Assembly (NCBI RefSeq): GCF_000389965.1
Contig: NC_021191.1
Location: 5,519,501-5,583,500, forward strand
DNA length: 64,000 nt
Reading direction: 5' to 3'
DNA from: Actinoplanes sp. N902-109
Lineage (GTDB): Bacteria > Actinomycetota > Actinomycetes > Mycobacteriales > Micromonosporaceae
The notes under the pieces are model-generated. The model made no database searches. It saw nothing but the letters and a program-made list of their open reading frames with translations, and was not told the origin of the DNA. Below, piece by piece: positions 1 through 7,869 of the stretch; positions within the stretch are counted from its first letter, which is position 1; each line of letters opens with the position of its first letter. The position numbers and the translations under genes are program-made.

Positions 1-479
1 CCGGCGACCCCGGCCTCGGCCTCGGCCACGGCGAGCTGGGCCTGGGTGACCGCGTTCTCGGCGGTGCTGGTGTCCGACCCGGCGTCCTGCGCGCGGGTCA
101 GCGAGTCCTGCGCGGCGTCCAGATCGGCCCGGGCCGCGTCCAGCGTACGGTTCGCGGCGGCCGGGTCGACCTTCGCGAGCACCTGGCCCTTCTTCACCTT
201 GTCACCCACTTTCACCGAGATGCTGGTGACAGTGCCGCCGGTGACGAAGCTGGCGCTGGCCGTGCTGGCACTCTCCAGCGACCCGTCGGCGGATACGGAA
301 GCGGTGACGGTGCCCTGCTGAACAGCCACGGACCGGGTCGTCGCGGCGGCGGGCGTCCCGGAGTCCGGGCCGGAGATCGTCTCGTAGGCCCAGAAGGCGC
401 CACCGGCGATCAGCACCCCGAGGGCGACGTTGACCGCCACGGCGGGATGGCGCAGGGAACCCAGGCGGAGGGCAGGCAT
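1..479 (-). CDS. HlyD/MacA-type efflux adaptor, N-terminal part (runs off the window)
   Basis: Partial gene reading leftwards off the window edge; about 159 codons are visible. It starts with a single membrane anchor (about residues 13-34), followed by a lipoyl-type beta segment typical of periplasmic adaptor proteins (TVTASVSADGSLE, then VKVGDKVKKGQVLAKVDP) and the first helix of an alpha hairpin rich in Ala, Asp and Gln. Adaptors of this family link an inner-membrane ABC or RND pump to export through the envelope; in Gram-positive bacteria they pair with MacB-like permeases. It lies 66 bp downstream of the histidine kinase on the same strand, so it is probably the fourth gene of the operon. 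ATPase and permease genes would be expected beyond the left edge. The ATG at 479 was chosen because the anchor follows directly. Confidence 0.8.
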   Translation of the reverse strand, partial: MPALRLGSLRHPAVAVNVALGVLIAGGAFWAYETISGPDSGTPAAATTRSVAVQQGTVTASVSADGSLESASTASASFVTGGTVTSISVKVGDKVKKGQVLAKVDPAAANRTLDAARADLDAAQDSLTRAQDAGSDTSTAENAVTQAQLAVAEAEAGVA

Positions 480-545
480 GACGGACACTGTGGCGATGCC
501 CCCTGGGAGGAGTTTCGGCGTAACCTCAACGCCACCTCGGAAACC

Positions 546-2042
546 TCACGGGCGGTCACCGCTGGCCGGCAACAGCACCCGGAACGTGGCGCCCGCAACG
601 GTCGGCGGGTCCAGCTCCACCCATCCCCCATGACCGGAGACGATCGCCGCGACGATGGACAGGCCGAGCCCCGAGCCGCCGCCTTTGCCCCGCGAACGGC
701 TCGAATCGGCCCGGTACAACCGCTCGAAGACCCGGGGCGCGTGCGCGGCGGGCACGCCCGGGCCGTCGTCCGAGACCTCCAGCACGGCCAGCGGTACGCC
801 CGTGGTGGCCGGACCGGAAACGACCGCGCCGGGCGCCGGTACGTGCCGGTCCACCCGGCCCACCCGCACCGTGACGACGACCGGTTGCCGGGTGTGGTGC
901 AGCGCGTTGGACACCAGGTTCGCGGCGACCTGACGCAGCCCGTGCTCGTCGCCCAGCACCGTCGGCGGTTCGAAGGTGTCGCTGTCGTCGTCCAGCGCGG
1001 CCAGCCGTACCGGCCAGTCCGGCACCCGGGCGTGCGCGTCGCGGATCGTGTCGGCGGCGATCTCCAGCAGGTCGACCGGGCGCAGCACGGGCGGGCGTTG
1101 CCGGTCCAGCCGGGCCAGCATCAGCAGATCCTCGACCAGCACGCCCATCCGCCCGGCCTCGCCCTCGATCCGGCTCATCGTCTCGTCGAGCTGCGGCCCC
1201 GGCGGCGCACCCCCGCGCCGGTACAGCTCGGCGAAGCCGCGGATCGAGGTCAACGGGGTGCGCAGCTCGTGCGAGGCGTCCGCGACGAACTGGCGCAGCC
1301 GCTGCTCGGAGGCGGTGCGCGCGGACACCTCGTTCTCGATGCGGGACAGCATCAGGTTGAGCGCGCTGCCCAGCCGGCCGGGCTCGGTGTGCGGATCGGT
1401 GTCGGCGACCCGGCCGGACAGGTTGCCCGCCGAGATCGCCGTGGCCAGCCGTTCCATCCCGGTGAGCGGGCGCAGCCCGATCCGCACCACGAACGCCGCC
1501 CCGGCCGCGAGCAGCGCCAGCACGAGCAGCGTCACACCCGCGTCGATCAGCACCAGCCGTTCGACCGTCGCCTCCACCTCGACCAGCGACGAGCCGATCA
1601 CCACGACCCCGCCGGTCGCCGGTTCGTCGATCGCCATCAGCCGCCAGTGCGCACTGCCGTCAACCGCACCGACCGTGTACGGACGACCCGTACCGGCGTG
1701 CCCGCGCACCGTGGCAAGCGGTTGCACCGGCGGCCGGCTGGCATCGGCGGTGGAGCTGCGCGACGGATCCAGCGTGCCGGCGTCGGTGTAGACGTACATG
1801 ACCTGGTCGGCGCCGAACCGGAAGCGGGCCCGCGGGTACTCCGCCGGCTGCGGGCGGTTCGCCGCGTTGGCGACCGGCCGGGCCATCCCGGTCAGCTGCT
1901 CGTCGATCCGGTCGCTCAGGTAGCCGCGGATCAGCAGCAGACCCGCCACGTCGGCGACGATCAGGGCGATGGCGGCCAGGGCGCCGACCACCAGGACGAG
2001 GCGCGAGCGCAGCGTCCAGTGCCCCCACCGCCGGAGCCTCAT
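546..2042 (-). CDS. Sensor histidine kinase (HAMP, HisKA, HATPase)
   Basis: A 498-residue membrane sensor kinase, the usual length for the OmpR-partner class. TM1 lies at about 15-40, an extracytoplasmic sensor segment at 41-163, TM2 at about 164-188, then a HAMP linker. The H-box is ASHELRTPLTSIRG with phospho-acceptor His258. The N-box (QVAANLVSNALHH, about 371-383), the G1 box (SDDGPGVP) and the G2 box (GGGSGLGLSIV) are all intact, so it should be active. The ATG at 2042 overlaps the stop of the upstream response regulator (ATGA), implying translational coupling and making them a cognate pair. Adaptor genes on both sides suggest it senses a compound or envelope stress handled by the exporter. 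The ligand cannot be read from the sequence. Confidence 0.93.
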   Translation of the reverse strand: MRLRRWGHWTLRSRLVLVVGALAAIALIVADVAGLLLIRGYLSDRIDEQLTGMARPVANAANRPQPAEYPRARFRFGADQVMYVYTDAGTLDPSRSSTADASRPPVQPLATVRGHAGTGRPYTVGAVDGSAHWRLMAIDEPATGGVVVIGSSLVEVEATVERLVLIDAGVTLLVLALLAAGAAFVVRIGLRPLTGMERLATAISAGNLSGRVADTDPHTEPGRLGSALNLMLSRIENEVSARTASEQRLRQFVADASHELRTPLTSIRGFAELYRRGGAPPGPQLDETMSRIEGEAGRMGVLVEDLLMLARLDRQRPPVLRPVDLLEIAADTIRDAHARVPDWPVRLAALDDDSDTFEPPTVLGDEHGLRQVAANLVSNALHHTRQPVVVTVRVGRVDRHVPAPGAVVSGPATTGVPLAVLEVSDDGPGVPAAHAPRVFERLYRADSSRSRGKGGGSGLGLSIVAAIVSGHGGWVELDPPTVAGATFRVLLPASGDRP

Positions 2043-2785
2043 TCGTCCCCGCGGGGCAGCCGGAGGGCATACCCGACACCGCGCACGGTGTGGATCAGCG
2101 GCTGGCCGGTCTTGTCGATCTTGCGCCGCAGGTAGTAGACGTACGACTCGACGATCCGCCCGTCCCCGCCGAAGTCGTACTTCCACACCCGGTCCAGGAT
2201 CTGCGCCTTGCTGACCACCCGGCCGGAGTTGATCATCAGATACTTGAGCAGGTTGAACTCGGTCGGCGACAGGTCGATCAACCGGCCCGCCCGGCGCACC
2301 TCGTGGGCGTCCTCGTCCAGCTCCAGATCGGCATAGCGCAGCGTGGCCGCACCGGGCTGGGCGGCCAGCTCGGGCTGGCTGCGCCGCAGGATGGCCCGGA
2401 TCCGCAGCACGACCTCCTCCAGGCTGAACGGCTTGGCCACGTAGTCGTCGGCGCCGGCGGTGAGCCCGGCCACCCGGTCCTCGACGGTGTCCCGCGCGGT
2501 CAGGAACAGCACCGGCGTGCCGCACCCGGCCGCGCGCAGCCGCCGGGCCACCTCGAAGCCGTCCAGATCGGGCAGCATCACGTCGAGGACGACCAGGTCG
2601 GGCTCGAACGCCTCGACCGCCGCCAGCGCGCCGTGGCCGGACTCGGCAACCCGGACGTCGAACTCGACGAGGCGCAGCGTGGCCGACAACAACGCCGAGA
2701 TGTTGGGCTCGTCGTCGACCACCAGCACCCGGGCCTCGCGGGCGGTGGCGGGCACGGCGACGGAACCTCGCGTATCGGAAAGCAC
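2039..2785 (-). CDS. OmpR/PhoB-family response regulator
   Basis: A 248-residue regulator with an N-terminal receiver domain (acidic pair in VVDDEPN, phospho-acceptor Asp68 in VVLDVMLPDLDG, conserved Lys in VAKPFS) and a C-terminal winged helix (LSPTEFNLLKYL, YLRRKIDKTG, TVRGVGYALRLP). It is expected to bind DNA as a phosphorylated dimer and to control the surrounding efflux genes. GTG at 2785 is used as the start; the ribosome binding site there is weak (AGGAAG about 17 nt upstream), so an internal start just before the receiver domain is possible. The 62-bp gap to the upstream adaptor gene holds an inverted repeat that may be its own operator. Confidence 0.93.
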   Translation of the reverse strand: MLSDTRGSVAVPATAREARVLVVDDEPNISALLSATLRLVEFDVRVAESGHGALAAVEAFEPDLVVLDVMLPDLDGFEVARRLRAAGCGTPVLFLTARDTVEDRVAGLTAGADDYVAKPFSLEEVVLRIRAILRRSQPELAAQPGAATLRYADLELDEDAHEVRRAGRLIDLSPTEFNLLKYLMINSGRVVSKAQILDRVWKYDFGGDGRIVESYVYYLRRKIDKTGQPLIHTVRGVGYALRLPRGDE

Positions 2786-2810
2786 CCGGAAGGAATATCA
2801 ACGCTTCCTA

Positions 2811-2829
2811 GGAATTCCCCATGAATTCC
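2811..2829. promoter_or_regulatory. Inverted repeat upstream of the response regulator
   Basis: GGAATTC and GAATTCC flank a 5-nt spacer in the short gap between the adaptor stop and the regulator start. The segment is conspicuously AT-richer than its surroundings. Autoregulation through this site is inferred from position only. Confidence 0.35.
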
Positions 2830-2846
2830 GTGGGAACCGGCTGTCA

Positions 2847-4223
2847 TCACCACGACCGGGCCACCTGGTCACCGGCGGCCAGCCCCGACGTGACCTCGGT
2901 GTACTGATCACCGCGCAGGCCGATGCCGACCTTCAGGGCAGCCCCGTTCCTGAGTACGGTGCCGGCGGGGCCCGCCACGTCGTGCACCGCGGTGCTGGGC
3001 ACCCGCAGCACATCCTGCTTCGACCCGGTGGTCACCCGGACGGCGGCGCTCTGCCCGACGAGCAGATCGGTGGGCGGGTCGTCGAACGAGAGCACGACGC
3101 CGTAGCGGACCATGGTGCCGTCGTTCGTACCCACCGGGTCGACCTGCACGACGGTGGCGCCCAGCTCGTCCCCGGCGTGATCGGCCAGCCCGACGGTCGC
3201 CTTCTGCCGCACCGCCAGGTTGCCCGCATCGGCTTCCGGGAAGTCCGCGCCGACCTGCATGTCGTACACGTCGGCCAGGCTGATGAACGTCGACCCGGCA
3301 CCGACCTGGCTGCCCACCTTGCCGGAGACCGACAGCACCCGGCCGCGGATCGGGGCGGTGATCGTGGTGCCGTCGAGGTTGTCCTCGGCGTTCTCGAGGG
3401 CCACTTCGGCCTGGTTGACACGCTGCTGGGCGCTGAGGACGGCGTCGCTTCCGCCGCCTTGCTGATTGTTGCCGCCTTGCCCGCCTTGATTGCTGCCGCT
3501 CTGACCGGCGCCGCTGCCTGTCTGAGTGCCGCATCCCGCGTCGGCGCCGGAATCACCGGTCTGGCCGGCGCGGCCGGGCTGGGCCGGGGCCGTGCGGGTA
3601 GGGGCCGCCGTGGTGCGGGCCGGCGCGGGGGTGCCGGCGCGGGTCGGCTCGGGGCTCGCGGTGATCGTCGGCTTGGCCGTCGCGGTCGGCTTGGTAGTCG
3701 CGGTCGGCTTGGTGGTCGGTCTGGTGGTCGGTTTCGTGGTGGCCGACGGGCTCGGCGACACCGGGAGGGCCGCCGGGGCGACGCAACCGGTGGTCGTCCT
3801 CGGCTGCGAGGTGGCCTTCGCGGCGGCGTCCCGGGCGGCGGTCAGCGCGTCCTGGGCCTCGGTCAGGGTGTCCTGGGCCGAGTCCACGGCGGCCCGGGCA
3901 TCCGCGTCGTCGATCGTGGCCAGCGTGTCACCCGCACCGACCGTGGAACCGGCACGCACCTTCACACTCTCCACCGTGCCGGCGACGCTGAACGACAGCG
4001 TGCGCGTCTGCGCCGGTTGCAGCGTCCCGGTCGTGGCCACCTCGGTGGTGACCGCACCCCGGTCGACGGCCACGGTCGCCGGAGCCGCACCGGGCGTGTC
4101 GTCCGCGCCCGCGGTCAGCGCGCGCACCACCCCGGCGGCCAGCGCCATGATCACCACGATCCCGGCCGCCACCCACACCCAACGCCGGTTTCCCCCGCGC
4201 CAGGCGGTCACGCCGATACCCAT
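2847..4223 (-). CDS. MacA-like efflux adaptor with a Thr/Pro/Lys-rich insert
   Basis: A 458-residue adaptor. One membrane anchor lies at about residues 14-36, followed by a lipoyl half (VDRGAVTTEVATTGTLQ; SVAGTVESVKVRAGSTVGAG) and two Ala-rich coiled-coil arms (about 105-140 and 255-285). A second lipoyl half (ITAPIRGRVLSVSGKVGSQV) and a beta-barrel region (GLADHAGDELGATVVQVDPV) complete the fold. The hairpin tip is replaced by some 110 residues of low complexity: Lys-Pro-Thr repeats, then Gly/Gln/Asn-rich sequence, with two Cys residues that could form a disulfide. The family role is to couple an inner-membrane transporter to the outside; this is inferred from fold and neighbours. It appears to be the first gene of the leftward operon, ahead of the regulator and kinase. 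Confidence 0.87.
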   Translation of the reverse strand: MGIGVTAWRGGNRRWVWVAAGIVVIMALAAGVVRALTAGADDTPGAAPATVAVDRGAVTTEVATTGTLQPAQTRTLSFSVAGTVESVKVRAGSTVGAGDTLATIDDADARAAVDSAQDTLTEAQDALTAARDAAAKATSQPRTTTGCVAPAALPVSPSPSATTKPTTRPTTKPTATTKPTATAKPTITASPEPTRAGTPAPARTTAAPTRTAPAQPGRAGQTGDSGADAGCGTQTGSGAGQSGSNQGGQGGNNQQGGGSDAVLSAQQRVNQAEVALENAEDNLDGTTITAPIRGRVLSVSGKVGSQVGAGSTFISLADVYDMQVGADFPEADAGNLAVRQKATVGLADHAGDELGATVVQVDPVGTNDGTMVRYGVVLSFDDPPTDLLVGQSAAVRVTTGSKQDVLRVPSTAVHDVAGPAGTVLRNGAALKVGIGLRGDQYTEVTSGLAAGDQVARSW

Positions 4224-4391
4224 GACGGGACAGTGTTCCGGCCGGTCCTCGCCGCGGGCTCGGTCCCGCCTCGGAGTTACCTCGGAGCCGCCGCACCAGG
4301 CTCATAGCTGATTCCGAGGCTCGTCGAAGGCAACGAGGAGGTGCGGGGTCTTCTCTGGACCGTCGTGTCCGCGTATCCAAGGAGAAAGACC

Positions 4392-5003
4392 GTGCCGCTG
4401 CACACAGGTAAGACCCCGCGCCGCATCGCGGGCCTGCTCGTCGCGTCCGCGGCGCTGGTGTTCACCGTCGCGGCCTGCGGCGGTTCCGACGACTCCAGCA
4501 CCGCGGCCCCCGGCCGGCAGCCGGGCGGCGGCACCAACGCCTTCGCCGCGTACACGCAATGCCTCGCGCAGAACGGCGTCACCATCACGATGCCGTCCGG
4601 GATGGCCCGCAACCGGCCCTCCGCGGGGGCGTCCGGCTTCCCGCGCGGCAACCGGCCGTCCGGGCGTCCCGCGGGTCAGCCCCGGCCCTCCGGCAGTGCC
4701 GGCCCCGGTGGATTCGGCGGGCGCGGTGGCTTCCCCGGCGGTGGTGGCTTCCAGAAGCCCGCCGGTGTGGACGACGCCACCTGGCAGAAAGCCCAGTCGG
4801 CCTGCGCGTCGCTGCGCCCGAGCATGGGCGCCGGCCGAGGCAACCGGGGCGGCAACGGCCTCGACGCCGCCTACACCAACTGCCTCAAGGACCACGGCGT
4901 CACCGACCTCAGCACCCTCAACTCGACCGACGCGAAGGTCACGGCGGCCAAGACGGCCTGCAAGGCCCTCGCTCCCACCGCCACCCCGGCCGCCACGAGC
5001 TGA
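4392..5003 (+). CDS. Secreted lipoprotein with two Cys-containing repeats
   Basis: The GTG at 4392 follows a good ribosome binding site (AAGGAG), giving 203 residues with a lipoprotein signal: a basic start, a hydrophobic stretch and the lipobox FTVAAC. After cleavage the mature protein has two related motifs, AYTQCLAQNGVTI near the start and AYTNCLKDHGVTD near the end, separated by a long Gly/Pro/Arg/Phe-rich spacer. Proteins with such Cys-x-x-x-x-Gly-Val repeats are common next to actinobacterial efflux adaptors, but no activity is assigned to them. It is divergent from the adaptor/two-component operon, so a shared control region lies between 4224 and 4391. Its association with the exporter is inferred. 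Confidence 0.8.
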   Translation: MPLHTGKTPRRIAGLLVASAALVFTVAACGGSDDSSTAAPGRQPGGGTNAFAAYTQCLAQNGVTITMPSGMARNRPSAGASGFPRGNRPSGRPAGQPRPSGSAGPGGFGGRGGFPGGGGFQKPAGVDDATWQKAQSACASLRPSMGAGRGNRGGNGLDAAYTNCLKDHGVTDLSTLNSTDAKVTAAKTACKALAPTATPAATS

Positions 5004-5075
5004 CAGCCGCGTAACGACGAACCCGGCACATCGCGCAACCTGAACACCCGGTTCGACCGTCAGGGAAATGAGAGC

Positions 5076-5111
5076 AACCGTGCCGGCCCTTGCCCCCGGG
5101 CCGGCACGGTT
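5076..5111. terminator. Bidirectional rho-independent terminator
   Basis: Perfect 14-bp stem (AACCGTGCCGGCCC and its complement) with an 8-nt loop, between two convergent genes. The AA/TT ends give a short U tract on either strand. Confidence 0.85.
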
Positions 5112-5127
5112 CCCTGCTGCCCGCGGG

Positions 5128-5568
5128 TCAGCGCAGCCGGGCCTCGACGTCGACCCAGCGGTCGGTGAGCCGGCGCCGGCGACAGGCGACGAGGTGGCCG
5201 GCGAGGACGGCCGGCTGGCCGCCGCGGACGCAGACGTCGGCGCCGGCGGTGAGGACGGCGGCGACCAGGCCGGCCGGGGCGTCGTCGTCCAGCAGGGTGA
5301 CGACGCAGGTACGGCGGGGCAGCAGCGCTCGGGCGGTGGTGACGTCGGCCGGCAGCGCGCCGCTGATCAGGACGATGTCGCCGGGGTGGATGTCGTCGAG
5401 GCCGGCGGCGAACCGGACGGACCAGCCGGTGGGCAGGTGCGCGGCCAAGCCGGCGACCCGGCCGGGATAGCCGAGCACGGCCACGACGGCGTCGGCGCGG
5501 CGGACGGATGCCGCCGGGTTGGGTGCGAACAACTCGTTCTGGTCGGTGCGGTTCAGCTGCACAAGCAT
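5128..5568 (-). CDS. Hypothetical alpha/beta protein, receiver-like fold
   Basis: 146 residues, not recognised as a named family. The pattern alternates beta strands and helices (ADAVVAVLGYPG, PGDIVLISGALPAD, RTCVVTLLDDDAPA, AGADVCVRGG), reminiscent of a degenerate response-regulator receiver or a small Rossmann-like domain, but without a clear phosphorylation site geometry. A strong ribosome binding site (GGGGGAG) precedes the ATG at 5568, which supports it as a real gene. It is convergent with the lipoprotein gene and divergent from the methyltransferase gene. No signal peptide or membrane segment is seen, so it should be cytoplasmic. Function unknown. Confidence 0.7.
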   Translation of the reverse strand: MLVQLNRTDQNELFAPNPAASVRRADAVVAVLGYPGRVAGLAAHLPTGWSVRFAAGLDDIHPGDIVLISGALPADVTTARALLPRRTCVVTLLDDDAPAGLVAAVLTAGADVCVRGGQPAVLAGHLVACRRRRLTDRWVDVEARLR

Positions 5569-5712
5569 CCCGGGCTCCCCCTTCGGTTGGTTACCGCCTA
5601 CCTTTCGCCATCAGGCTGAGCCGGGCGTGTGCGAAACCTGTGGGTCCGTTGACAACGGCCGGACGGTGCCCGCTCGGGAATAGATGCGGCAAAGCGGGGG
5701 ATACAGCGCGCC

Positions 5713-6654
5713 GTGATCACCACTGAGACTCCTACCGCGGCCCTGCAGGAACTCGGCGCCGAGCTCAAACGCCTGGGCTACACGTTCACCACCGTGACCC
5801 CGGAGACGCACAAGCGGGTCAACGCCCGGCCGGAGAACGCGGTCGCCACGGACCTGCGGGGCGTCCTCGGCTGGAGCCGCCCGTTCGAGCCCGGCCTGCT
5901 CCCGCCGCGGATCACCGCCCTGCTGATGGCGGCGGACGCGGTGGACCGCGAGGGCGAGCTGTGGCGGCCCAAGGTGCGCTTCTCGACGTACGACGGGGAG
6001 CTGTTCGTGCACTCGGCGTTCCCGACCGACGCGCCCGACTCGGTGTTCTTCGGCCCGGACACCTACCGGATGGCCGACGCCGCGACGGCCTGCATCGAGC
6101 AGCGCACCCGGCCGGTCACCCGGGCGGTGGACATCGGCTGCGGCACCGGCGCGGGCGCGATCACGGTGGCCAAGCGGGTGCCGGACGCCGAGGTGCTGGC
6201 GGTCGACATCAACCCGGCCGCGCTGCGCGCCACCGCCATCAACGCGGCCCTGGCCGGCACCGGGAACGTGGAGCCGCGGCGCAGCAACCTGCTGGACGAC
6301 GTCGAGGGCCGCTTCGACCTGATCATCTCGAACCCGCCGTTCATGATCGACCCGGCCGGGCGGCGCTACCGCGACGGCGGCGGCGACGGCGGCTCCGACC
6401 TGTCGCTGCGCATCCTCGACACGGCCGTGCAACGACTCGCCCCGGGCGGTTCCCTGGTTTTGTTCAGCGGCACCGGCATCATCGACGGGGAGGACCGGCT
6501 GCGCGCCGCGGCGGCCGGCCGCCTCACGGGCACTGACCTACGGTGGAGCTATCGGGAGGTGGACCCCGACGTGTACGACGAGGAACTGGACGGCGACGCC
6601 TACGCCCACGCCGAACGCATCGCGGTCGTCGTGCTGACGGCGACCCGCTCGTGA
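5713..6654 (+). CDS. Class I SAM-dependent methyltransferase with NPPF motif
   Basis: 313 residues. A helical N-terminal region (1-130) precedes a Rossmann methyltransferase core: the SAM-binding motif VDIGCGTGAG at 139-148, the acidic ribose contact AVDINP at 164-168, and the NPPF catalytic motif at 207-210 (ISNPPFMI). The NPP[YF] signature is typical of enzymes that methylate amide or exocyclic amino nitrogens, such as PrmC-, RsmC- or HemK-type proteins acting on protein Gln or on rRNA bases. The exact substrate cannot be determined here. Translation starts at GTG 5713. Its stop overlaps the start of the downstream carboxylate-amine ligase gene (GTGA), so the two are coupled. Confidence 0.85.
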   Translation: MITTETPTAALQELGAELKRLGYTFTTVTPETHKRVNARPENAVATDLRGVLGWSRPFEPGLLPPRITALLMAADAVDREGELWRPKVRFSTYDGELFVHSAFPTDAPDSVFFGPDTYRMADAATACIEQRTRPVTRAVDIGCGTGAGAITVAKRVPDAEVLAVDINPAALRATAINAALAGTGNVEPRRSNLLDDVEGRFDLIISNPPFMIDPAGRRYRDGGGDGGSDLSLRILDTAVQRLAPGGSLVLFSGTGIIDGEDRLRAAAAGRLTGTDLRWSYREVDPDVYDEELDGDAYAHAERIAVVVLTATRS

Positions 6655-7823
6655 CCGCTGCCGCAGGCCGGCCAGCCGGCGCCGGCTCCTCGGGCCCGAC
6701 AATCAGCGCCGGCTTCACGGGCCCGACGATCGGCGCCGGCTTCACGGGCCCGACAATCGGCGTCGAGGAAGAGTACCTGCTCGTCGATCCGGAGACCGGG
6801 CACAACGCGCCGGTGGTGCAGAAGGTCATGCCCGCGCTGGCCGACGAGCTGCGCGGGCAGAGCCGCCTGGAGTTCCGGCACAGCATGCTGGAGATGGTCA
6901 CACCGGTCTGCGCCGACCTGACCGGCCTGCGGCACGAGCTCGACACCATGCGCCGGGGCGCGGCCCGGGCCGCAGCCGAGGCCGGAGCCCTGCTGCTCCC
7001 GCTGGGTGCCACCCCGATCGCCGATCCGGTACGGGAACCCGTCGACGATCCCCGTTTCGCCGCCATCACCAGGCACTACGGGCCGATCGCGTACGACGCG
7101 GCGGTGTGCGGCTGCCACGTACACGTCGGGGTGCCCTCGCGGGAGGCGGCGGTCGCGGTCAGCACCCGCCTGCGGCCCTGGCTCCCGGTGATCCAGGCGC
7201 TCGCGGCCAACTCGCCGCTCTACCACGGCGCCGACACCGGTCATGCCAGCTGGCGATCCTTGCAGCTCAAGCGCTGGCCGGCGCTCGGACCCACCCCCGC
7301 CTTCGCCACCCCGGCGGAGTTCGACAGCACCGTGGCGGCGCTCGTGGCCTCCTCCACCATGCTCGACGAGACCATGGTCCTCTGGTACGCCCGCCCGAGC
7401 GCGAACTGGCCGACCGTCGAGATCCGCGTGGCCGACGTCTGCCTCACCGCCGCCGACACCGTGCTGATCGCCGGGCTGATCCGGGCGCTGGCCGCCACCC
7501 TGCAGGCCGAGCCCGGACCACTCGGCCCGGTGCCGGACCATCTGCTGGAGGCGGCTCACTGGAACGCCGCCCACCAGGGGATCGAGGGCACCCTGCTCGA
7601 CCTGCGCACCCGTCGCGCCCGGCCGGCCTGGGAGCTCGTCGACGAGCTGGTGGCGTTCGTGGCACCGGCGCTGGACCGGCACGGCGACACCGCGATCGTC
7701 CAGGCCGAGCTGGCCCGGGTGCACGCCGAGGGCTCGGGGGCGGCCCGGCAGCGCCGCGTCCTGGCCGGGCTGCCCGGCGGCCGGATTCCCGACCTTCTGC
7801 CGCGACTGGCTGTTTCGGAGTAG
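6651..7823 (+). CDS. Carboxylate-amine ligase, GCS2 / YbdK family
   Basis: 390 residues from GTG 6651, which overlaps the preceding stop. The glutamate-cysteine ligase type 2 fold is shown by GVEEEYLLVDPETG at the domain start, FRHSMLEMVTPVC, the metal/ATP-region CGCHVHVGVPSREAA, and RPSANWPTVEIRVADVC. Family members make gamma-glutamyl or other amide bonds using ATP; many YbdK-type proteins have weak or unknown activity. The leader is odd: residues about 14-38 are built from tandem copies of GPTIxAGFT, the last running straight into the conserved GVEEE strand, so the true N-terminus appears to have been extended by repeat expansion. Coupling to the methyltransferase gene suggests a joint role, which is not known. 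Confidence 0.87.
   Translation: MTAAAGRPAGAGSSGPTISAGFTGPTIGAGFTGPTIGVEEEYLLVDPETGHNAPVVQKVMPALADELRGQSRLEFRHSMLEMVTPVCADLTGLRHELDTMRRGAARAAAEAGALLLPLGATPIADPVREPVDDPRFAAITRHYGPIAYDAAVCGCHVHVGVPSREAAVAVSTRLRPWLPVIQALAANSPLYHGADTGHASWRSLQLKRWPALGPTPAFATPAEFDSTVAALVASSTMLDETMVLWYARPSANWPTVEIRVADVCLTAADTVLIAGLIRALAATLQAEPGPLGPVPDHLLEAAHWNAAHQGIEGTLLDLRTRRARPAWELVDELVAFVAPALDRHGDTAIVQAELARVHAEGSGAARQRRVLAGLPGGRIPDLLPRLAVSE
6693..6762 (+). repeat. 27-bp tandem repeat inside the ligase leader
   Basis: Two full 27-bp units (6693-6719, 6720-6746; two mismatches) and the first 16 bp of a third unit. The period is a multiple of three, so the frame is kept and a nine-residue unit is added per copy. Confidence 0.9.
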
Positions 7824-7869
7824 CTACCGAACGGTTACATTGCCATCCAGGGATCATCGAGGAACCTGG

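Noticed and set aside
2460..4307. Long open frames antiparallel to the adaptor and two-component genes
   Set aside because: They arise from the high third-position GC of the real genes on the minus strand; composition is Arg/Gly/His-rich with no domain.
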